Shown: positions 9,425 through 18,702, numbered from the stretch's first letter. The stretch is 64,000 bases of DNA from Chthoniobacter flavus Ellin428 (GCF_000173075.1 NZ_ABVL01000004.1:459622-523621); one strand, 5' to 3'. Notes: a model not told the origin generated them from the letters alone. Program-made: numbers and translations.

Positions 9425-10252
9425 ATGAAACGTTCAACGAGAGCAGAGATGGCGGTGGAGACCGTCGCGATCTGCGAAGAAGGTCGGTACGTGACGGCGG
9501 CAGGTGTCACCGTCGATATCGAGACCGCGGTTCGGGAGGCAGTTGCGGAAACCCGGCTTTGTGTTCCGGGTGCGCTCCACCGTCCTGCGCCGAAAAGTTC
9601 CCCGTTGGCGACGCAGTTTGCCGTGACCGGTGAGACGACGATTGCGGCCATGCGAAGACTTTCCGCAAGTGGACAAGGGGCACTGGCCTGCCTGAATTTC
9701 GCTTCGGCGAAAAATCCGGGTGGAGGCTTCCTCCGCGGTTCCGAGGCGCAAGAAGAATCATTGGCCCGCTCCTCTGCTCTGTATCGGTGCCTGCTGGCGG
9801 CACCGGAATATTACGAGCGCAATCGCGCCGCCAACACCGCGCTCTATCTCGACCTGGCAATCTGGTCGCCAGAGGTGCCGTTTTTCCGGGATGACGAGGG
9901 TGCTCTGCTGGAGAAACCCTACCTGGCATCTGTCATCACCGCGCCCGCGCCGAATGCGGGAGCCGTCGCCGTGAATGAGCCGACGCGATCGAGCGAAGTG
10001 GAACCTACGCTGCGCCGTCGTACGGCTTTCGTATTAAACATTGCCGCAGCGATGGAGATACAGCGCCTGGTTCTGGGTGCGTGGGGCTGCGGGGTGTTTC
10101 GTAATGACCCGCAATTGGTCGCGCTCATTTTCCGCGAATTGTTAGGCGAAGGTGGCGAGTTTGGCGGCGTATTCGAGGAGGTCGTCTTCGCAATCTATGA
10201 TCGGTCGGCGGACCAGGGTGTCCTTCGGGCCTTTGAAAAGGAGTTTCCGTGA
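9425..10252 (+). CDS. Bacterial-type poly(ADP-ribose) glycohydrolase (DUF2263/TIGR02452 family)
   Basis: A 275-residue macrodomain-fold protein. The PARG signature GGG-X6-8-QEE is present as NPGGGFLRGSEAQEESLARS (about residues 97-117), with the paired catalytic glutamates. The other family blocks, ALACLNFASAKNPGGG, SVITAPAPNAG and LGAWGCGVFRNDP, are also in place. Bacterial-type PARGs cleave the ribose-ribose bond of poly(ADP-ribose) or remove terminal ADP-ribose. The ATG at 9425 lies one base after the kptA stop, and its own stop overlaps the GTG of the third ADP-ribosylglycohydrolase. Start choice is supported by this packing. Confidence 0.9.
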   Translation: MKRSTRAEMAVETVAICEEGRYVTAAGVTVDIETAVREAVAETRLCVPGALHRPAPKSSPLATQFAVTGETTIAAMRRLSASGQGALACLNFASAKNPGGGFLRGSEAQEESLARSSALYRCLLAAPEYYERNRAANTALYLDLAIWSPEVPFFRDDEGALLEKPYLASVITAPAPNAGAVAVNEPTRSSEVEPTLRRRTAFVLNIAAAMEIQRLVLGAWGCGVFRNDPQLVALIFRELLGEGGEFGGVFEEVVFAIYDRSADQGVLRAFEKEFP

Positions 10253-11172
10253 ACTTGCCCGACAATCACACCGAGCGGTTGGAACGTGCACGGTTGTCTC
10301 TGGAGGGACTGGCGATTGGTGACGCCTTCGGTGAAATGCTCGCCTATCAAGGTGCTTCGGCGCGGGAGCGGGTTGAGCGCGGACTGATGGCTGGGCCGTG
10401 GTTTTACACGGACGACACCGCGATGGCGCTGGGAGTTTTCGAAGTGCTGCGGTTGCGGGGGAGTATTGATCCCAACGAACTGGCGCTCCAATTTGCCGAG
10501 CGGTTTCGGCGGGAGCCGGAACGCGGCTACGGTACGATGGCGCGGGTCATTTTGCGCAGGATTCTGGCTGGGGAGAGTTGGCAGCGTGCGGCGGGTTCGG
10601 CATTCGGCGGCACGGGGTCCATGGGAAATGGAGCCGCCATGCGAGTGGCGCCGTTGGGAGCGTATTTCGCGGAAGATCTCGACACGTGTTTGCGGGCGGA
10701 GGCGGTGCTCTCGGCCGGAGTGACGCATGCGCATCGCGAAGGGATATCGGGAGCGATCGCCATCGCCACGGCCGCGGCCATGGCCTGGCGGTTGCGAGGT
10801 ATGCCGAAAGCGCAGGCGGCGATCGAATTGTTGCAGACGGTCTATGATCGCACACCGGATGGCGAGACGCGCATCGGCATTGCTCGCGCGCAGAAGCTGC
10901 CTTTCTTCACCGCACCAGCAATTGCTGCCCGGGTGCTCGGGAATGGCAGTGCGGTGACAGCACCCGATACCGTTCCCTTTGTCCTGTGGTCGGCAGCGAA
11001 ACACCTCGATGATTATCGCGAGGCGCTGATCGATACCGTCATAGCCGACGGCGATTGCGATACGAACTGTGCGATGGTCGGCGGAATCGTGGCGCTCTAT
11101 GCGGGACGCGAATCGATTCCGGAAGACTGGCAGGCGGCGCGTGAGCGTTTCGATTGGGAGGAAAAGCCATGA
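10249..11172 (+). CDS. ADP-ribosylglycohydrolase family protein (third of three)
   Basis: A 307-residue ARH/DraG-fold protein starting at GTG 10249, overlapping the PARG stop (GTGA). Motifs: LEGLAIGDAFGEML, the metal-binding PWFYTDDTAMAL, GSMGNGAAMRVAPLG, and a changed C-terminal metal motif, IADGDCDTNCAMVGG, in place of the usual GGDTDT. The aspartates are kept, so activity is likely, but the Gly-to-Asp and Thr-to-Cys changes mark a distinct subfamily. It is in tight packing with kptA and PARG. The next gene has a possible upstream start (ATG 11169) that would overlap this stop. Confidence 0.88.
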   Translation: MNLPDNHTERLERARLSLEGLAIGDAFGEMLAYQGASARERVERGLMAGPWFYTDDTAMALGVFEVLRLRGSIDPNELALQFAERFRREPERGYGTMARVILRRILAGESWQRAAGSAFGGTGSMGNGAAMRVAPLGAYFAEDLDTCLRAEAVLSAGVTHAHREGISGAIAIATAAAMAWRLRGMPKAQAAIELLQTVYDRTPDGETRIGIARAQKLPFFTAPAIAARVLGNGSAVTAPDTVPFVLWSAAKHLDDYREALIDTVIADGDCDTNCAMVGGIVALYAGRESIPEDWQAARERFDWEEKP

Positions 11173-11261
11173 GCATCTGTCCTCGCACTGGCCGTCACAT
11201 TCACGTCTCGAGGATTCCCACACGCGTTTCTTTTCAACCTCAACCCCAAACTCATATCTCT

Positions 11262-12287
11262 ATGTTCGGTATTCGTTTCATCAAGACACCACCCACGACT
11301 TATCTGCTGCAATTTCGCAATGGGCGCATCGTGCGCGAAGGCACGGGATTGTCGTTCTTTTACTATGCGCCCACGGCTTCCCTGGTGGCGATTCCGGTGG
11401 GGAGCAGCGATGAGCCATTCATCTTCGAAGAAACGACAGCGGATCATCAGACGATCACGCTGCAAGGGCAGGTGACCTATCGTGTGGCCGAGCCGCGGAA
11501 GTTGGCGGGGCTGATGAATTTCACCCTGGCGCCAAATGGACGTTATCTCTCGGAAGATCCCGAGAAGTTGCCGCAGCGGGTCATCAACCTCGTGCATGTG
11601 CTGGCCCGCGGGGAGTTGGAGAAGCTGCCGTTGCGCGACGCCATGCGGTCGGCGGAGATGATCGTGGGCAATGTGCGCAAGGCGCTGGAGACTTCCCCGG
11701 AGATCAGCGCGCTCGGGATTCAGGTCATTGGCCTCTCGATCCTGGCCATCAAGCCGACGCCGGATACGGCGCGGGCCTTGGAAGCGGAGACGCGCGAGCA
11801 ACTCCTGCTGAAGGCGGATGAGGCGATTTACCTGCGTCGCAATGCTGCCGTGGAGCAGGAACGGGCGATCAAGGAAAACGAACTCAACACCGAGATCGCG
11901 GTGGAGAATAAGAAGCGCCAGATCCGGGAGACCCAGATGGATGCGGAACGCGCGGTGCAGGAGAAGAAGCACCTGCTGGAGGATGAAGCGTTGGAGGCGG
12001 GCATTACGCTGGAGGAAAAGCGCAAGGGGTTGGTCACGCTCTCGGCAGAGAATGCCAGGACGGAAGCCGACGCGCGGGCCTATGGAATGTCGGCGACCAT
12101 GCAGGCGCTGGGTTCGGCGGATCCGCGGATTCTGCAGGCGCTGGCGAACAATGGCATGAAGCCCGAGCAACTCATCGCCGTGGCCTTCCAGGAAATTGCC
12201 GGCAGGGCGGATAAAATCGGTCAGCTCAATATCTCGCCGGATCTCCTGCGCGAGTTGTTGCGGACCGAGAATGGACATGCCGCATGA
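11262..12287 (+). CDS. SPFH (band 7/stomatin-like) domain protein
   Basis: A 341-residue protein when started at ATG 11262, where the conserved fold begins (FGIRFIKTPPTTYLLQFRNG). An in-frame ATG at 11169 would add 31 unrelated-looking residues and overlap the previous stop, so the start is uncertain. Residues about 1-190 form the SPFH domain (ITLQGQVTYRVAEP, LSEDPEKLPQRVINLV). Residues about 190-290 are a charged coiled coil rich in Glu and Lys (ENELNTEIAVENKKRQ), followed by a helical tail. SPFH proteins form large ring or cage assemblies at membranes; no transmembrane segment is obvious here. Its stop overlaps the next ATG, tying it to the NAD kinase-like gene. Confidence 0.85.
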   Translation: MFGIRFIKTPPTTYLLQFRNGRIVREGTGLSFFYYAPTASLVAIPVGSSDEPFIFEETTADHQTITLQGQVTYRVAEPRKLAGLMNFTLAPNGRYLSEDPEKLPQRVINLVHVLARGELEKLPLRDAMRSAEMIVGNVRKALETSPEISALGIQVIGLSILAIKPTPDTARALEAETREQLLLKADEAIYLRRNAAVEQERAIKENELNTEIAVENKKRQIRETQMDAERAVQEKKHLLEDEALEAGITLEEKRKGLVTLSAENARTEADARAYGMSATMQALGSADPRILQALANNGMKPEQLIAVAFQEIAGRADKIGQLNISPDLLRELLRTENGHAA

Positions 12288-13240
12288 ACCGGCTCACGGA
12301 AAACAAGATCGTGCTGGTCGTGCGGGCGACGCGACTGGCCGACTTGAAGGCACGCTTCGCGACGAAGCAACAGGCGCGTTTCTATGTCCGCCGATTGGGT
12401 GCCGATTTCTCCGACTACGAACGCGAGGACGGAACCTATCAGGAAGCGATTCGGGAAACGCAGCGCATTCTTTCCGAACTCGGCCGGGTGTACACCGTCC
12501 AGCGCGCCATGTTGCCGAACTTTGTTTTCGGCCCGAAAGATGTCGTTGTGGCTTTGGGACAGGACGGGCTGGTGGCGAACATCCTGAAATATCTCGATGG
12601 CCAGCCGCTCATCGGCGTGAATCCAGATCCGCGACGTTACGATGGGCAACTCCTGCCGTTTCGCGTTCGTGATTTGCCGCGGTTGCTCCCCGAGGTCTTT
12701 GCCCGCCGGCGCGCGCTCCGTCAGGTAAGCATGGCCGTGGCGAAATTGAATACCGGTCTCGCGCTGCATGCGGTGAATGACTTGTTCATCGGCCCGCGCA
12801 GCCATGGCTCCGCGCGTTATACGATGCACATCGGGAAAAAGAAGGAAGCGCACTCCAGCAGCGGTGTCGTTGTGTCGACCGGGCTCGGTTCCACGGGATG
12901 GTTGAAGAGCCTCATCGCCGGCGCCACGGGCGTCGCCGATCTCGTGAAAGAGGAATTTGGCCGTCCGATAGCGGGTCGGGGATCCGCGATCGATCCCACT
13001 TTTCCGTGCGACGCCCGTCACCTCTTCTTCACGGTGCGCGAGCCTTTCCCCACGCAGTCGACTGGTGCGACGCTCCTTTTCGGTCGCCTGACTGCGGAGC
13101 AACCACTGGTGATCGAAAGCCAGATGAGCGAAAACGGCGTGATCTTCAGCGACGGCATCGAGGCCGATTTTCTCGATTTCAATTCCGGCACCCGCGCCAC
13201 GATCACGCTGGCGGAGAAGCGCGGTTGCCTTGTCGAGTGA
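12284..13240 (+). CDS. Divergent NAD kinase family protein
   Basis: A 318-residue protein of the NAD kinase/diacylglycerol kinase fold. It keeps the recognisable NADK order but with changes: the GGDG motif is VVVALGQDGLVAN (GQDG), the NE motif is HAVNDLFIGPRSHGSARY (ND), and the glycine-rich segment is VVVSTGLGSTGWL. A family-typical TxGSTG-like turn and the C-terminal EADFLDFNSG segment are present. It could make NADP from NAD, or bind another nucleotide. ATG 12284 overlaps the SPFH stop (ATGA). It closes the NAD locus and converges with the GH15 gene 4 bp away. Confidence 0.82.
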   Translation: MNRLTENKIVLVVRATRLADLKARFATKQQARFYVRRLGADFSDYEREDGTYQEAIRETQRILSELGRVYTVQRAMLPNFVFGPKDVVVALGQDGLVANILKYLDGQPLIGVNPDPRRYDGQLLPFRVRDLPRLLPEVFARRRALRQVSMAVAKLNTGLALHAVNDLFIGPRSHGSARYTMHIGKKKEAHSSSGVVVSTGLGSTGWLKSLIAGATGVADLVKEEFGRPIAGRGSAIDPTFPCDARHLFFTVREPFPTQSTGATLLFGRLTAEQPLVIESQMSENGVIFSDGIEADFLDFNSGTRATITLAEKRGCLVE

Positions 13241-13243
13241 GAG

Positions 13244-15046
13244 TTACGAGTCCGTATTCAGCGAACGATCGAGTGCATAGGCCGCGCTGATGAGACCGAG
13301 ATGAGTGAAGGCTTGAGGGAAGTTACCCAGTTGTTCGCCCGTCATTCCGGTTTCTTCACCGAAAAGGCCGAGGTGATTGCCGTAGCCGAGCATCTTCTCG
13401 AAGACATACCGGGCCTGCTGCGGATCGCCGCCGCGGGCAAGACACTCCACATACCAGAAGGTGCACATATTGAAGGTGCCCTCGCGCGATGCTTCGGCAA
13501 AGGCCGTGCCGTCCCCGCGGTCGTAGCGATGGACGAGCGAATCGTCGACGAGCCGCTCGCGGATTAATTTCAACGTTGATAGCCACTGCGGATCGGTTGG
13601 ACCGATGAATTTGATCAACGGCATGAGCAGGGTGGAGGCGTCGACCGTGGTCGAGCCCGCGCGCTGCACGAAGGCCTGCAGATCCTTGTTCCAAAACGCC
13701 GTATGGACCTCTTTGAAGATGTGATCCCGCACCTCGATCCATTTCGCCAGGGGAGCTGGGAAGGAGCGGTGGCGCGCCATGCGAATGCCGCGGTCCAGTG
13801 CCACCCAGCACATGAAACGGGAGTACAGAAATTTCTGCGCTCCTTCACGTGTTTCCCAGATGCCTTCGTCCGGCTCCTGCCAATGGTCGCAGACCCAATC
13901 GAGCAACGGGCACAAGCTGCGCCAGAGCGCGTGGCTGATCGGCTCACCCCATTTATCGTAGAGATAAATCGAGTCCATGAGCTCGCCGAGGATGTCGAGT
14001 TGGAGCTGATCGTAAGCACCATTGCCGATGCGCACCGGGCGTGCGCCGCCATAGCCCGAGAAATGGTCGAGTGTCTGCTCCGTGAGATCGTGCCGGCCAT
14101 CGATACCGTACATGATTTGCAGCGACGCTCCCTCGGTGACTTCATGGCAGCGTTGCTCGACCCAGCGATTGAAAGCACCTGCTTCCTCGGTGTAGCCGAG
14201 TCGCATGAGGGCATAGATGGTGAACGCCGCGTCGCGAATCCAGGTGTAGCGATAGTCCCAATTGCGGCTGCCACCGGGAACCTCCGGCAGGCCGAAAGTC
14301 GGCGCGGCCACGAGCGAGCCGTGGGGCTGGGAGACGAGGAGCTTCAAGGTCAACGCCGAGCGCATGACGATTTCCTGCCAGCGCCCCTTGTATTTGCAGT
14401 GGCCAATCCAGCGGCGCCAGTAGTTCAGCGTTTGCTTGAAGCTTTCCGAAACGAAATCGTGAGCATTGCACCCCTGACACTGCGCGCCGTCCTCCAGGAC
14501 GAAGGAGGCGTTTTCATTCACGTGCAAATGAAACTCCGCGATGGCGTCGCCGTTCTCCACTCTCAAGGGGACCGAGGAATGCAGGCGCAGCACTGTGTGA
14601 TCCGGGCCTTCCGAGGTGAAAATCACATCGTTGCCCTGCCGTTCGCAGCGGTGCTTCGAGCGCGCGTAGTTAAATCGCGGCGCGCACTCCATACGGAAGT
14701 TGATGTCGCCACGCACGCTCTTCACCCGGCGCACGAGATTGTGCGCATTCGTCGCTTCCTCCACGGGCATGAAATCGGAGATCTCCGCGACGCCTTCCGA
14801 GGAGAGAATCCGTGTCAGCAGCACATTCGAGTTCGGCAGATAGAGTTGCCGATGCTTGGAACCATTGAGTTCCGGAGAGATGCGAAAGTGCCCCCCGCGT
14901 TCCTGGTCGAGCAGCGCGGCAAAGACGCTCGGTGAGTCAAAGCGCGGAAAGCAAAAGAAATCGACCGTACCATCGAGCGCCACCAGCGCGATGGTATGTA
15001 AATCCCCCACGATGCCATGGTTCTCGATCGGTTCGGGTTTGGCCAC
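13244..15046 (-). CDS. Glycoside hydrolase family 15 protein (glucoamylase/trehalase type)
   Basis: A 600-residue cytoplasmic protein with the N-terminal trehalase-like region (IENHGIVGDLHTIALVALDG, CFPRFDSPSVFAALLD) and the (alpha/alpha)6-barrel GH15 catalytic domain (YTWIRDAAFTIYALMRLGYT, SGYGGARPVRIGNGAYDQLQ, LGLISAAYALD). There is no signal peptide. The family includes glucoamylases, dextranases and trehalases; many cytoplasmic bacterial members cleave trehalose, but the substrate is not decided by sequence. It is transcribed toward the NAD locus, and a lone receiver-domain gene lies 91 bp upstream on the same strand. Confidence 0.93.
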   Translation of the reverse strand: MAKPEPIENHGIVGDLHTIALVALDGTVDFFCFPRFDSPSVFAALLDQERGGHFRISPELNGSKHRQLYLPNSNVLLTRILSSEGVAEISDFMPVEEATNAHNLVRRVKSVRGDINFRMECAPRFNYARSKHRCERQGNDVIFTSEGPDHTVLRLHSSVPLRVENGDAIAEFHLHVNENASFVLEDGAQCQGCNAHDFVSESFKQTLNYWRRWIGHCKYKGRWQEIVMRSALTLKLLVSQPHGSLVAAPTFGLPEVPGGSRNWDYRYTWIRDAAFTIYALMRLGYTEEAGAFNRWVEQRCHEVTEGASLQIMYGIDGRHDLTEQTLDHFSGYGGARPVRIGNGAYDQLQLDILGELMDSIYLYDKWGEPISHALWRSLCPLLDWVCDHWQEPDEGIWETREGAQKFLYSRFMCWVALDRGIRMARHRSFPAPLAKWIEVRDHIFKEVHTAFWNKDLQAFVQRAGSTTVDASTLLMPLIKFIGPTDPQWLSTLKLIRERLVDDSLVHRYDRGDGTAFAEASREGTFNMCTFWYVECLARGGDPQQARYVFEKMLGYGNHLGLFGEETGMTGEQLGNFPQAFTHLGLISAAYALDRSLNTDS

Positions 15047-15137
15047 GGGAACGGTTGTTCATACGACGAATCGCATCCCATTGGCCATCCGGCGGCATCT
15101 CTTTGCGGGAGAAGCGCCCACGGAGTTGGTCGTGATG

Positions 15138-15542
15138 TTACGCGACCTGTCGCTGCGTCGGCTGCGCGTATTTCGCCAGCACCAAGCGGAGGTGGTCTAG
15201 CAATTCCGCCGGTCGGAAAGGTTTCCCCAGAATGGCGTCAAAGAGCCAGGTCCGCACCACCGCGCCCGTGAATCCGGTGATGAGCACGATCGGTGTTTTC
15301 GGCGCGACGCGGCGAATCTCCGCAGCCACCTCTTCGCCGTTCATTTCAGGCATCGAACGATCGAGGGTAACCAAATCCCACTGCCCCTGTTGAAAAGTCT
15401 GCCAACCTTCACGTCCGGATTGGGCAGTGTGCACCTCGTAACCCGCGTGCTCGAGGATGCGTTTCAGTGTGAACAAGATCGTCGGCTCGTCATCCACGAC
15501 CAGTACTTTGAGACGTCCGCCATGTTCGGAATTCGTATTCAT
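15138..15542 (-). CDS. Stand-alone response-regulator receiver protein
   Basis: A 134-residue single receiver domain. The acidic pair is in KVLVVDDEPTILFTLKRIL, the phospho-acceptor Asp in LVTLDRSMPEMNGEEV, and the conserved Lys in ILGKPFRPAELLDHL. There is no output domain. The ATG at 15542 is chosen because upstream in-frame sequence is not receiver-like. CheY-like or phosphorelay proteins of this form pass signals to a partner kinase, which is not in the window. It lies on the same strand as, and 91 bp upstream of, the GH15 gene; co-transcription is possible. Confidence 0.9.
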   Translation of the reverse strand: MNTNSEHGGRLKVLVVDDEPTILFTLKRILEHAGYEVHTAQSGREGWQTFQQGQWDLVTLDRSMPEMNGEEVAAEIRRVAPKTPIVLITGFTGAVVRTWLFDAILGKPFRPAELLDHLRLVLAKYAQPTQRQVA

Positions 15543-15814
15543 CAAGATCTGATTCGCAGCACAGCGCGCACCGGAGCTTCTCTTTATCCGTTTCTGGAAA
15601 GCATACTTTACGTGACGGCGCGTAACGCGATCTCTGAACCAGTGTGGCGAGGAAATTTTTAGTAATTCGTTTGATGTATGACGGGGTTCGCGCCCATTGG
15701 TTTTCACGAATGAGAATTCGTTTTCAGTTGAGAAGGTTTGGTCGCCGTTCTTCCGACTGAATTTCCTACGACGATTGTTTCAATAATCGAATGGCGTTGT
15801 AGGTAGTGTTGAGT

Positions 15815-18382
15815 ATGAGTTCCTCCCCGGATTGCGGAAGACGTTGTGGCGCATGGTGTCTTGCGCTTTTCGTGAGTGTGGTGGGTTTGACCGCGCAGGC
15901 GGCGAGCCCGCGGTTCATGCCGTTTCTCGCGCGCGATGCGGTGGTCCGCGAATCCGCGGATAAAACCGCGATCCTCGAGGCGGGCCGCCCGGTCGCGATT
16001 ATCGTGGGCAAGGATACGCCGGGCCCGCGGCAGGGAATTGAAAATGGGCAGATCCGCAAGGCCGCGGAAGTGCTCGCCGATTATCTCCACAAGATATCCG
16101 GCGTGGACGCAACGGTTGTGGAATCTGCCCAAAAAGCTCCGGCGGGCGCGCATCGTATCTGGGTCGGCGCGGAAGCCGATCCGCTGGAGGCATTTCCCGA
16201 ACTGCGACGCGCGGATGTGCAGGGCTTTGTGATCACGACGAAACCGGCCGACGGTCAGGCCGAATTGCATCTCGTCGGCGCGTCCGGCGTGGGCACGCAA
16301 AACGCCGTGTGGTTTTTCCTCATGAACTATGCGGACGTTCGCAATGTGCTGCCCGGCACGATCGGCGAGATCGTTCCGCATGCCGATCACCTGGATATCC
16401 CGCGCGATCTGTATTTGCTCAATCCCGCGCCGGATTACCTCCTGCGCACCTGGAGCGGCAATGCCGGCTTCAACACTGCAATGTGGCTGGCGGATACGCG
16501 CGACTCCGAGCGTCTGCAGTATCATCACAACTGTTACCAGATCTTCCCGCCCGGCGAGTTAGGCGCGACCCACCCGGAGTATTTCCCGGTGAAGGCGGGC
16601 AAACCTTACGTGCCGCCGAAGGACCAGACCGAAGGCTGGCAGCCGACGTTCTCCAATCCCGCCTCCGCGCAACGCGCTATCGATTATGCCGGCGAGCTTT
16701 TTGCGAAACAGCCGAACCTCAAGTCGATGTCGCTTACGGTGAACGATGGCCTCGGTTATTCCGAAACGGACATGAAGCTCGGCAAGCTCCTGCCCGACGG
16801 CAACATCAGCATCGCCGATCCCTACGGGCGGTATGTGAATGCTGTGGCTGAAGGCATCGAGAAGCGCTGGCCGGGTAAATACGTCGCCTTTCTGCCGTAC
16901 AATCTTACCAAGTGGGCGCCGTCGTTTTCGCTGGCGGACAATGTGATCGTCTTTCTTTTCAAGGAACCGAACAAGGCCTACGAGGAATGGCAGGGTAAGA
17001 CGAAACACGTGGGGCTGTATCTGTGGCTCTACGGAATGGGTTACGTCATTCCGAACCATTGGCCGCATGCCATGCAGGATGCGCTCCGTTGGACGCGCGA
17101 GCACGGTGGCGTGGCCTTCAAGGGCGAGGCCTATGCAGCGTGGATGAACGACGGGCCGAAGATGTGGGTGCTGAACAATCTTCTCTGGAATACCGATCTC
17201 GATGTGGATGCGCTGCTCCGCGACTATTACGAGCACGCTTACGGCCGCGAGGCCGCGCCGGCGGTGGCGCGTTACTTTGCGCAGGCGGAGAAAATCTACG
17301 AGCGCCATCACACGCCGGAGGAGTATCACTTCACGGCGCTACGTCCCGGCGAAGAGCAATTCTCCGATGTGACGGCCGAGGATTTCCAGGCGATGCGCGC
17401 CGCTCTCGACGACGCCAAGCGGGTGGTCGTCGGCGATGGCAACCGCCAGCGCCTGGATTTGCTCGAGAGCACTTTCCATTGGGCCGAACTCTACTGGCAA
17501 CAGTACGCCGTGATGCAAGCCATGCTCCAGGCCCAGGTGCACAGCGACGCCGAGGCGACGAAGTTGCTCGACTCCTTTGCCGAGTTCCAGCGCCTCGGCG
17601 ATCAAGCGGCTGAGCACTTCGAAAAGCAGATCAAGCCCCACGCTGAATTGTGCGTCTATGCGCCGGCGCCCGATCGGATCGATTTCCGCGCGGATGCGCA
17701 GTTCAAATGGGCTCAACTCGATGCGGCCCGCGACGCTGCCTGCGCCGCCATCTCCAAACATCTCGTTGAGGATAACCACCTGTCACCCCAGGACGCCGCG
17801 GCCTGGTGGGATCGTCTCGGCCACGAGCGTGCCGAAGTGCGGCCCTACGCGCAGACCCAGCGCCTCGCCTTGCTGCATCCAGGCGCCGCGCTCAAGAATT
17901 TGCTCACCAATGGCTCTTTCGAGGAGCCGCCCGCCACGGTGGCCGATGGCAAACCGCAGGTCGCCCGCGATTGGCCGATCTATCAAAGCCGCATGGTGAA
18001 CGCGACCGTAACGCTGGATCACCATATTCACCACGGCGGCAATGCGAGCCTCACCGCGCACGGCCTCACCGACGCTTCCGGCACCCATCGTTTTATAACC
18101 GCGCAAAATCACGCGCGCTATCGCCTTACTTTTTGGTATCGCACCTCGCCGGAGACACAGCAGATCCAGTCCGTCGTTTTCCTCAACAAGCCCGTCACCA
18201 CGCACTACCCGCCGGTCGATGAATGGACGCGCGTCCAGCAGGACTTCATTCTCGACAAGCCCGGCGGCGACACCACGACCTTCGCGCTCAATCTTACCCT
18301 GCGTCATGGCGGCTCGGAAAAGAGCCAGGCGTGGTTTGATGACGTGAAGCTCGAGCTCCTCGCACCGGAAGGCGCGGAGTAA
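15815..18382 (+). CDS. Secreted DUF4838-domain protein with C-terminal carbohydrate-binding-like domain
   Basis: An 855-residue protein starting at ATG 15815. A signal peptide is visible (WCLALFVSVVGLTAQAA, cut near AQA-AS). Residues about 40-180 resemble the N-terminal alpha/beta domain that precedes GH20- and GH67-type enzymes (RIWVGAEADPLEAFPEL). The middle (about 200-480) matches DUF4838, with YLLRTWSGNAGFNTAMW and LTVNDGLGYSETD. The last about 150 residues begin LLTNGSFEEPP and form a jelly-roll-like carbohydrate-binding domain. This suggests an exported enzyme acting on a glycan. It is followed by the giant repeat protein, with which it shares orientation but not tight spacing. Confidence 0.85.
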   Translation: MSSSPDCGRRCGAWCLALFVSVVGLTAQAASPRFMPFLARDAVVRESADKTAILEAGRPVAIIVGKDTPGPRQGIENGQIRKAAEVLADYLHKISGVDATVVESAQKAPAGAHRIWVGAEADPLEAFPELRRADVQGFVITTKPADGQAELHLVGASGVGTQNAVWFFLMNYADVRNVLPGTIGEIVPHADHLDIPRDLYLLNPAPDYLLRTWSGNAGFNTAMWLADTRDSERLQYHHNCYQIFPPGELGATHPEYFPVKAGKPYVPPKDQTEGWQPTFSNPASAQRAIDYAGELFAKQPNLKSMSLTVNDGLGYSETDMKLGKLLPDGNISIADPYGRYVNAVAEGIEKRWPGKYVAFLPYNLTKWAPSFSLADNVIVFLFKEPNKAYEEWQGKTKHVGLYLWLYGMGYVIPNHWPHAMQDALRWTREHGGVAFKGEAYAAWMNDGPKMWVLNNLLWNTDLDVDALLRDYYEHAYGREAAPAVARYFAQAEKIYERHHTPEEYHFTALRPGEEQFSDVTAEDFQAMRAALDDAKRVVVGDGNRQRLDLLESTFHWAELYWQQYAVMQAMLQAQVHSDAEATKLLDSFAEFQRLGDQAAEHFEKQIKPHAELCVYAPAPDRIDFRADAQFKWAQLDAARDAACAAISKHLVEDNHLSPQDAAAWWDRLGHERAEVRPYAQTQRLALLHPGAALKNLLTNGSFEEPPATVADGKPQVARDWPIYQSRMVNATVTLDHHIHHGGNASLTAHGLTDASGTHRFITAQNHARYRLTFWYRTSPETQQIQSVVFLNKPVTTHYPPVDEWTRVQQDFILDKPGGDTTTFALNLTLRHGGSEKSQAWFDDVKLELLAPEGAE

Positions 18383-18702
18383 CTCGATGTCGGGGGGAGA
18401 TTACCCGCGAAGTGATTCCGTCTGTGCGCGTAGTCTCTCGGTTTAATGGAAATATAACTCGGCGAACCGAGTCTGTTGTATCGCTGCTTTGGTTCGCTAC
18501 AAAGCCATCGCGATGTAGCGAAAAAACTGGTCCGAGAAAGCTCCGGATTCTCACAAAGATTCGTCGCAGGAGCTGGTTTCCTGGCTAACGTTCGCGCCCG
18601 TCTAAATACGGACATCGCTGCGATTTCCTCTGGGGGCTTTGACGCTCCGCGGGTGGAGCCTGGCATCCATGCGCCGTTTTTTTCCGACTCATCGACCCCT
18701 CC
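18383..18702 (+). other. Intergenic stretch with a small hairpin, no gene seen
   Basis: These 320 bases hold no convincing coding region. A short hairpin CTCGG-CGAA-CCGAG lies near 18459-18472 and could belong to a terminator or leader, but it lacks a strong T-run. The promoter of the giant repeat protein should be here; I cannot place it with confidence. Confidence 0.4.
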
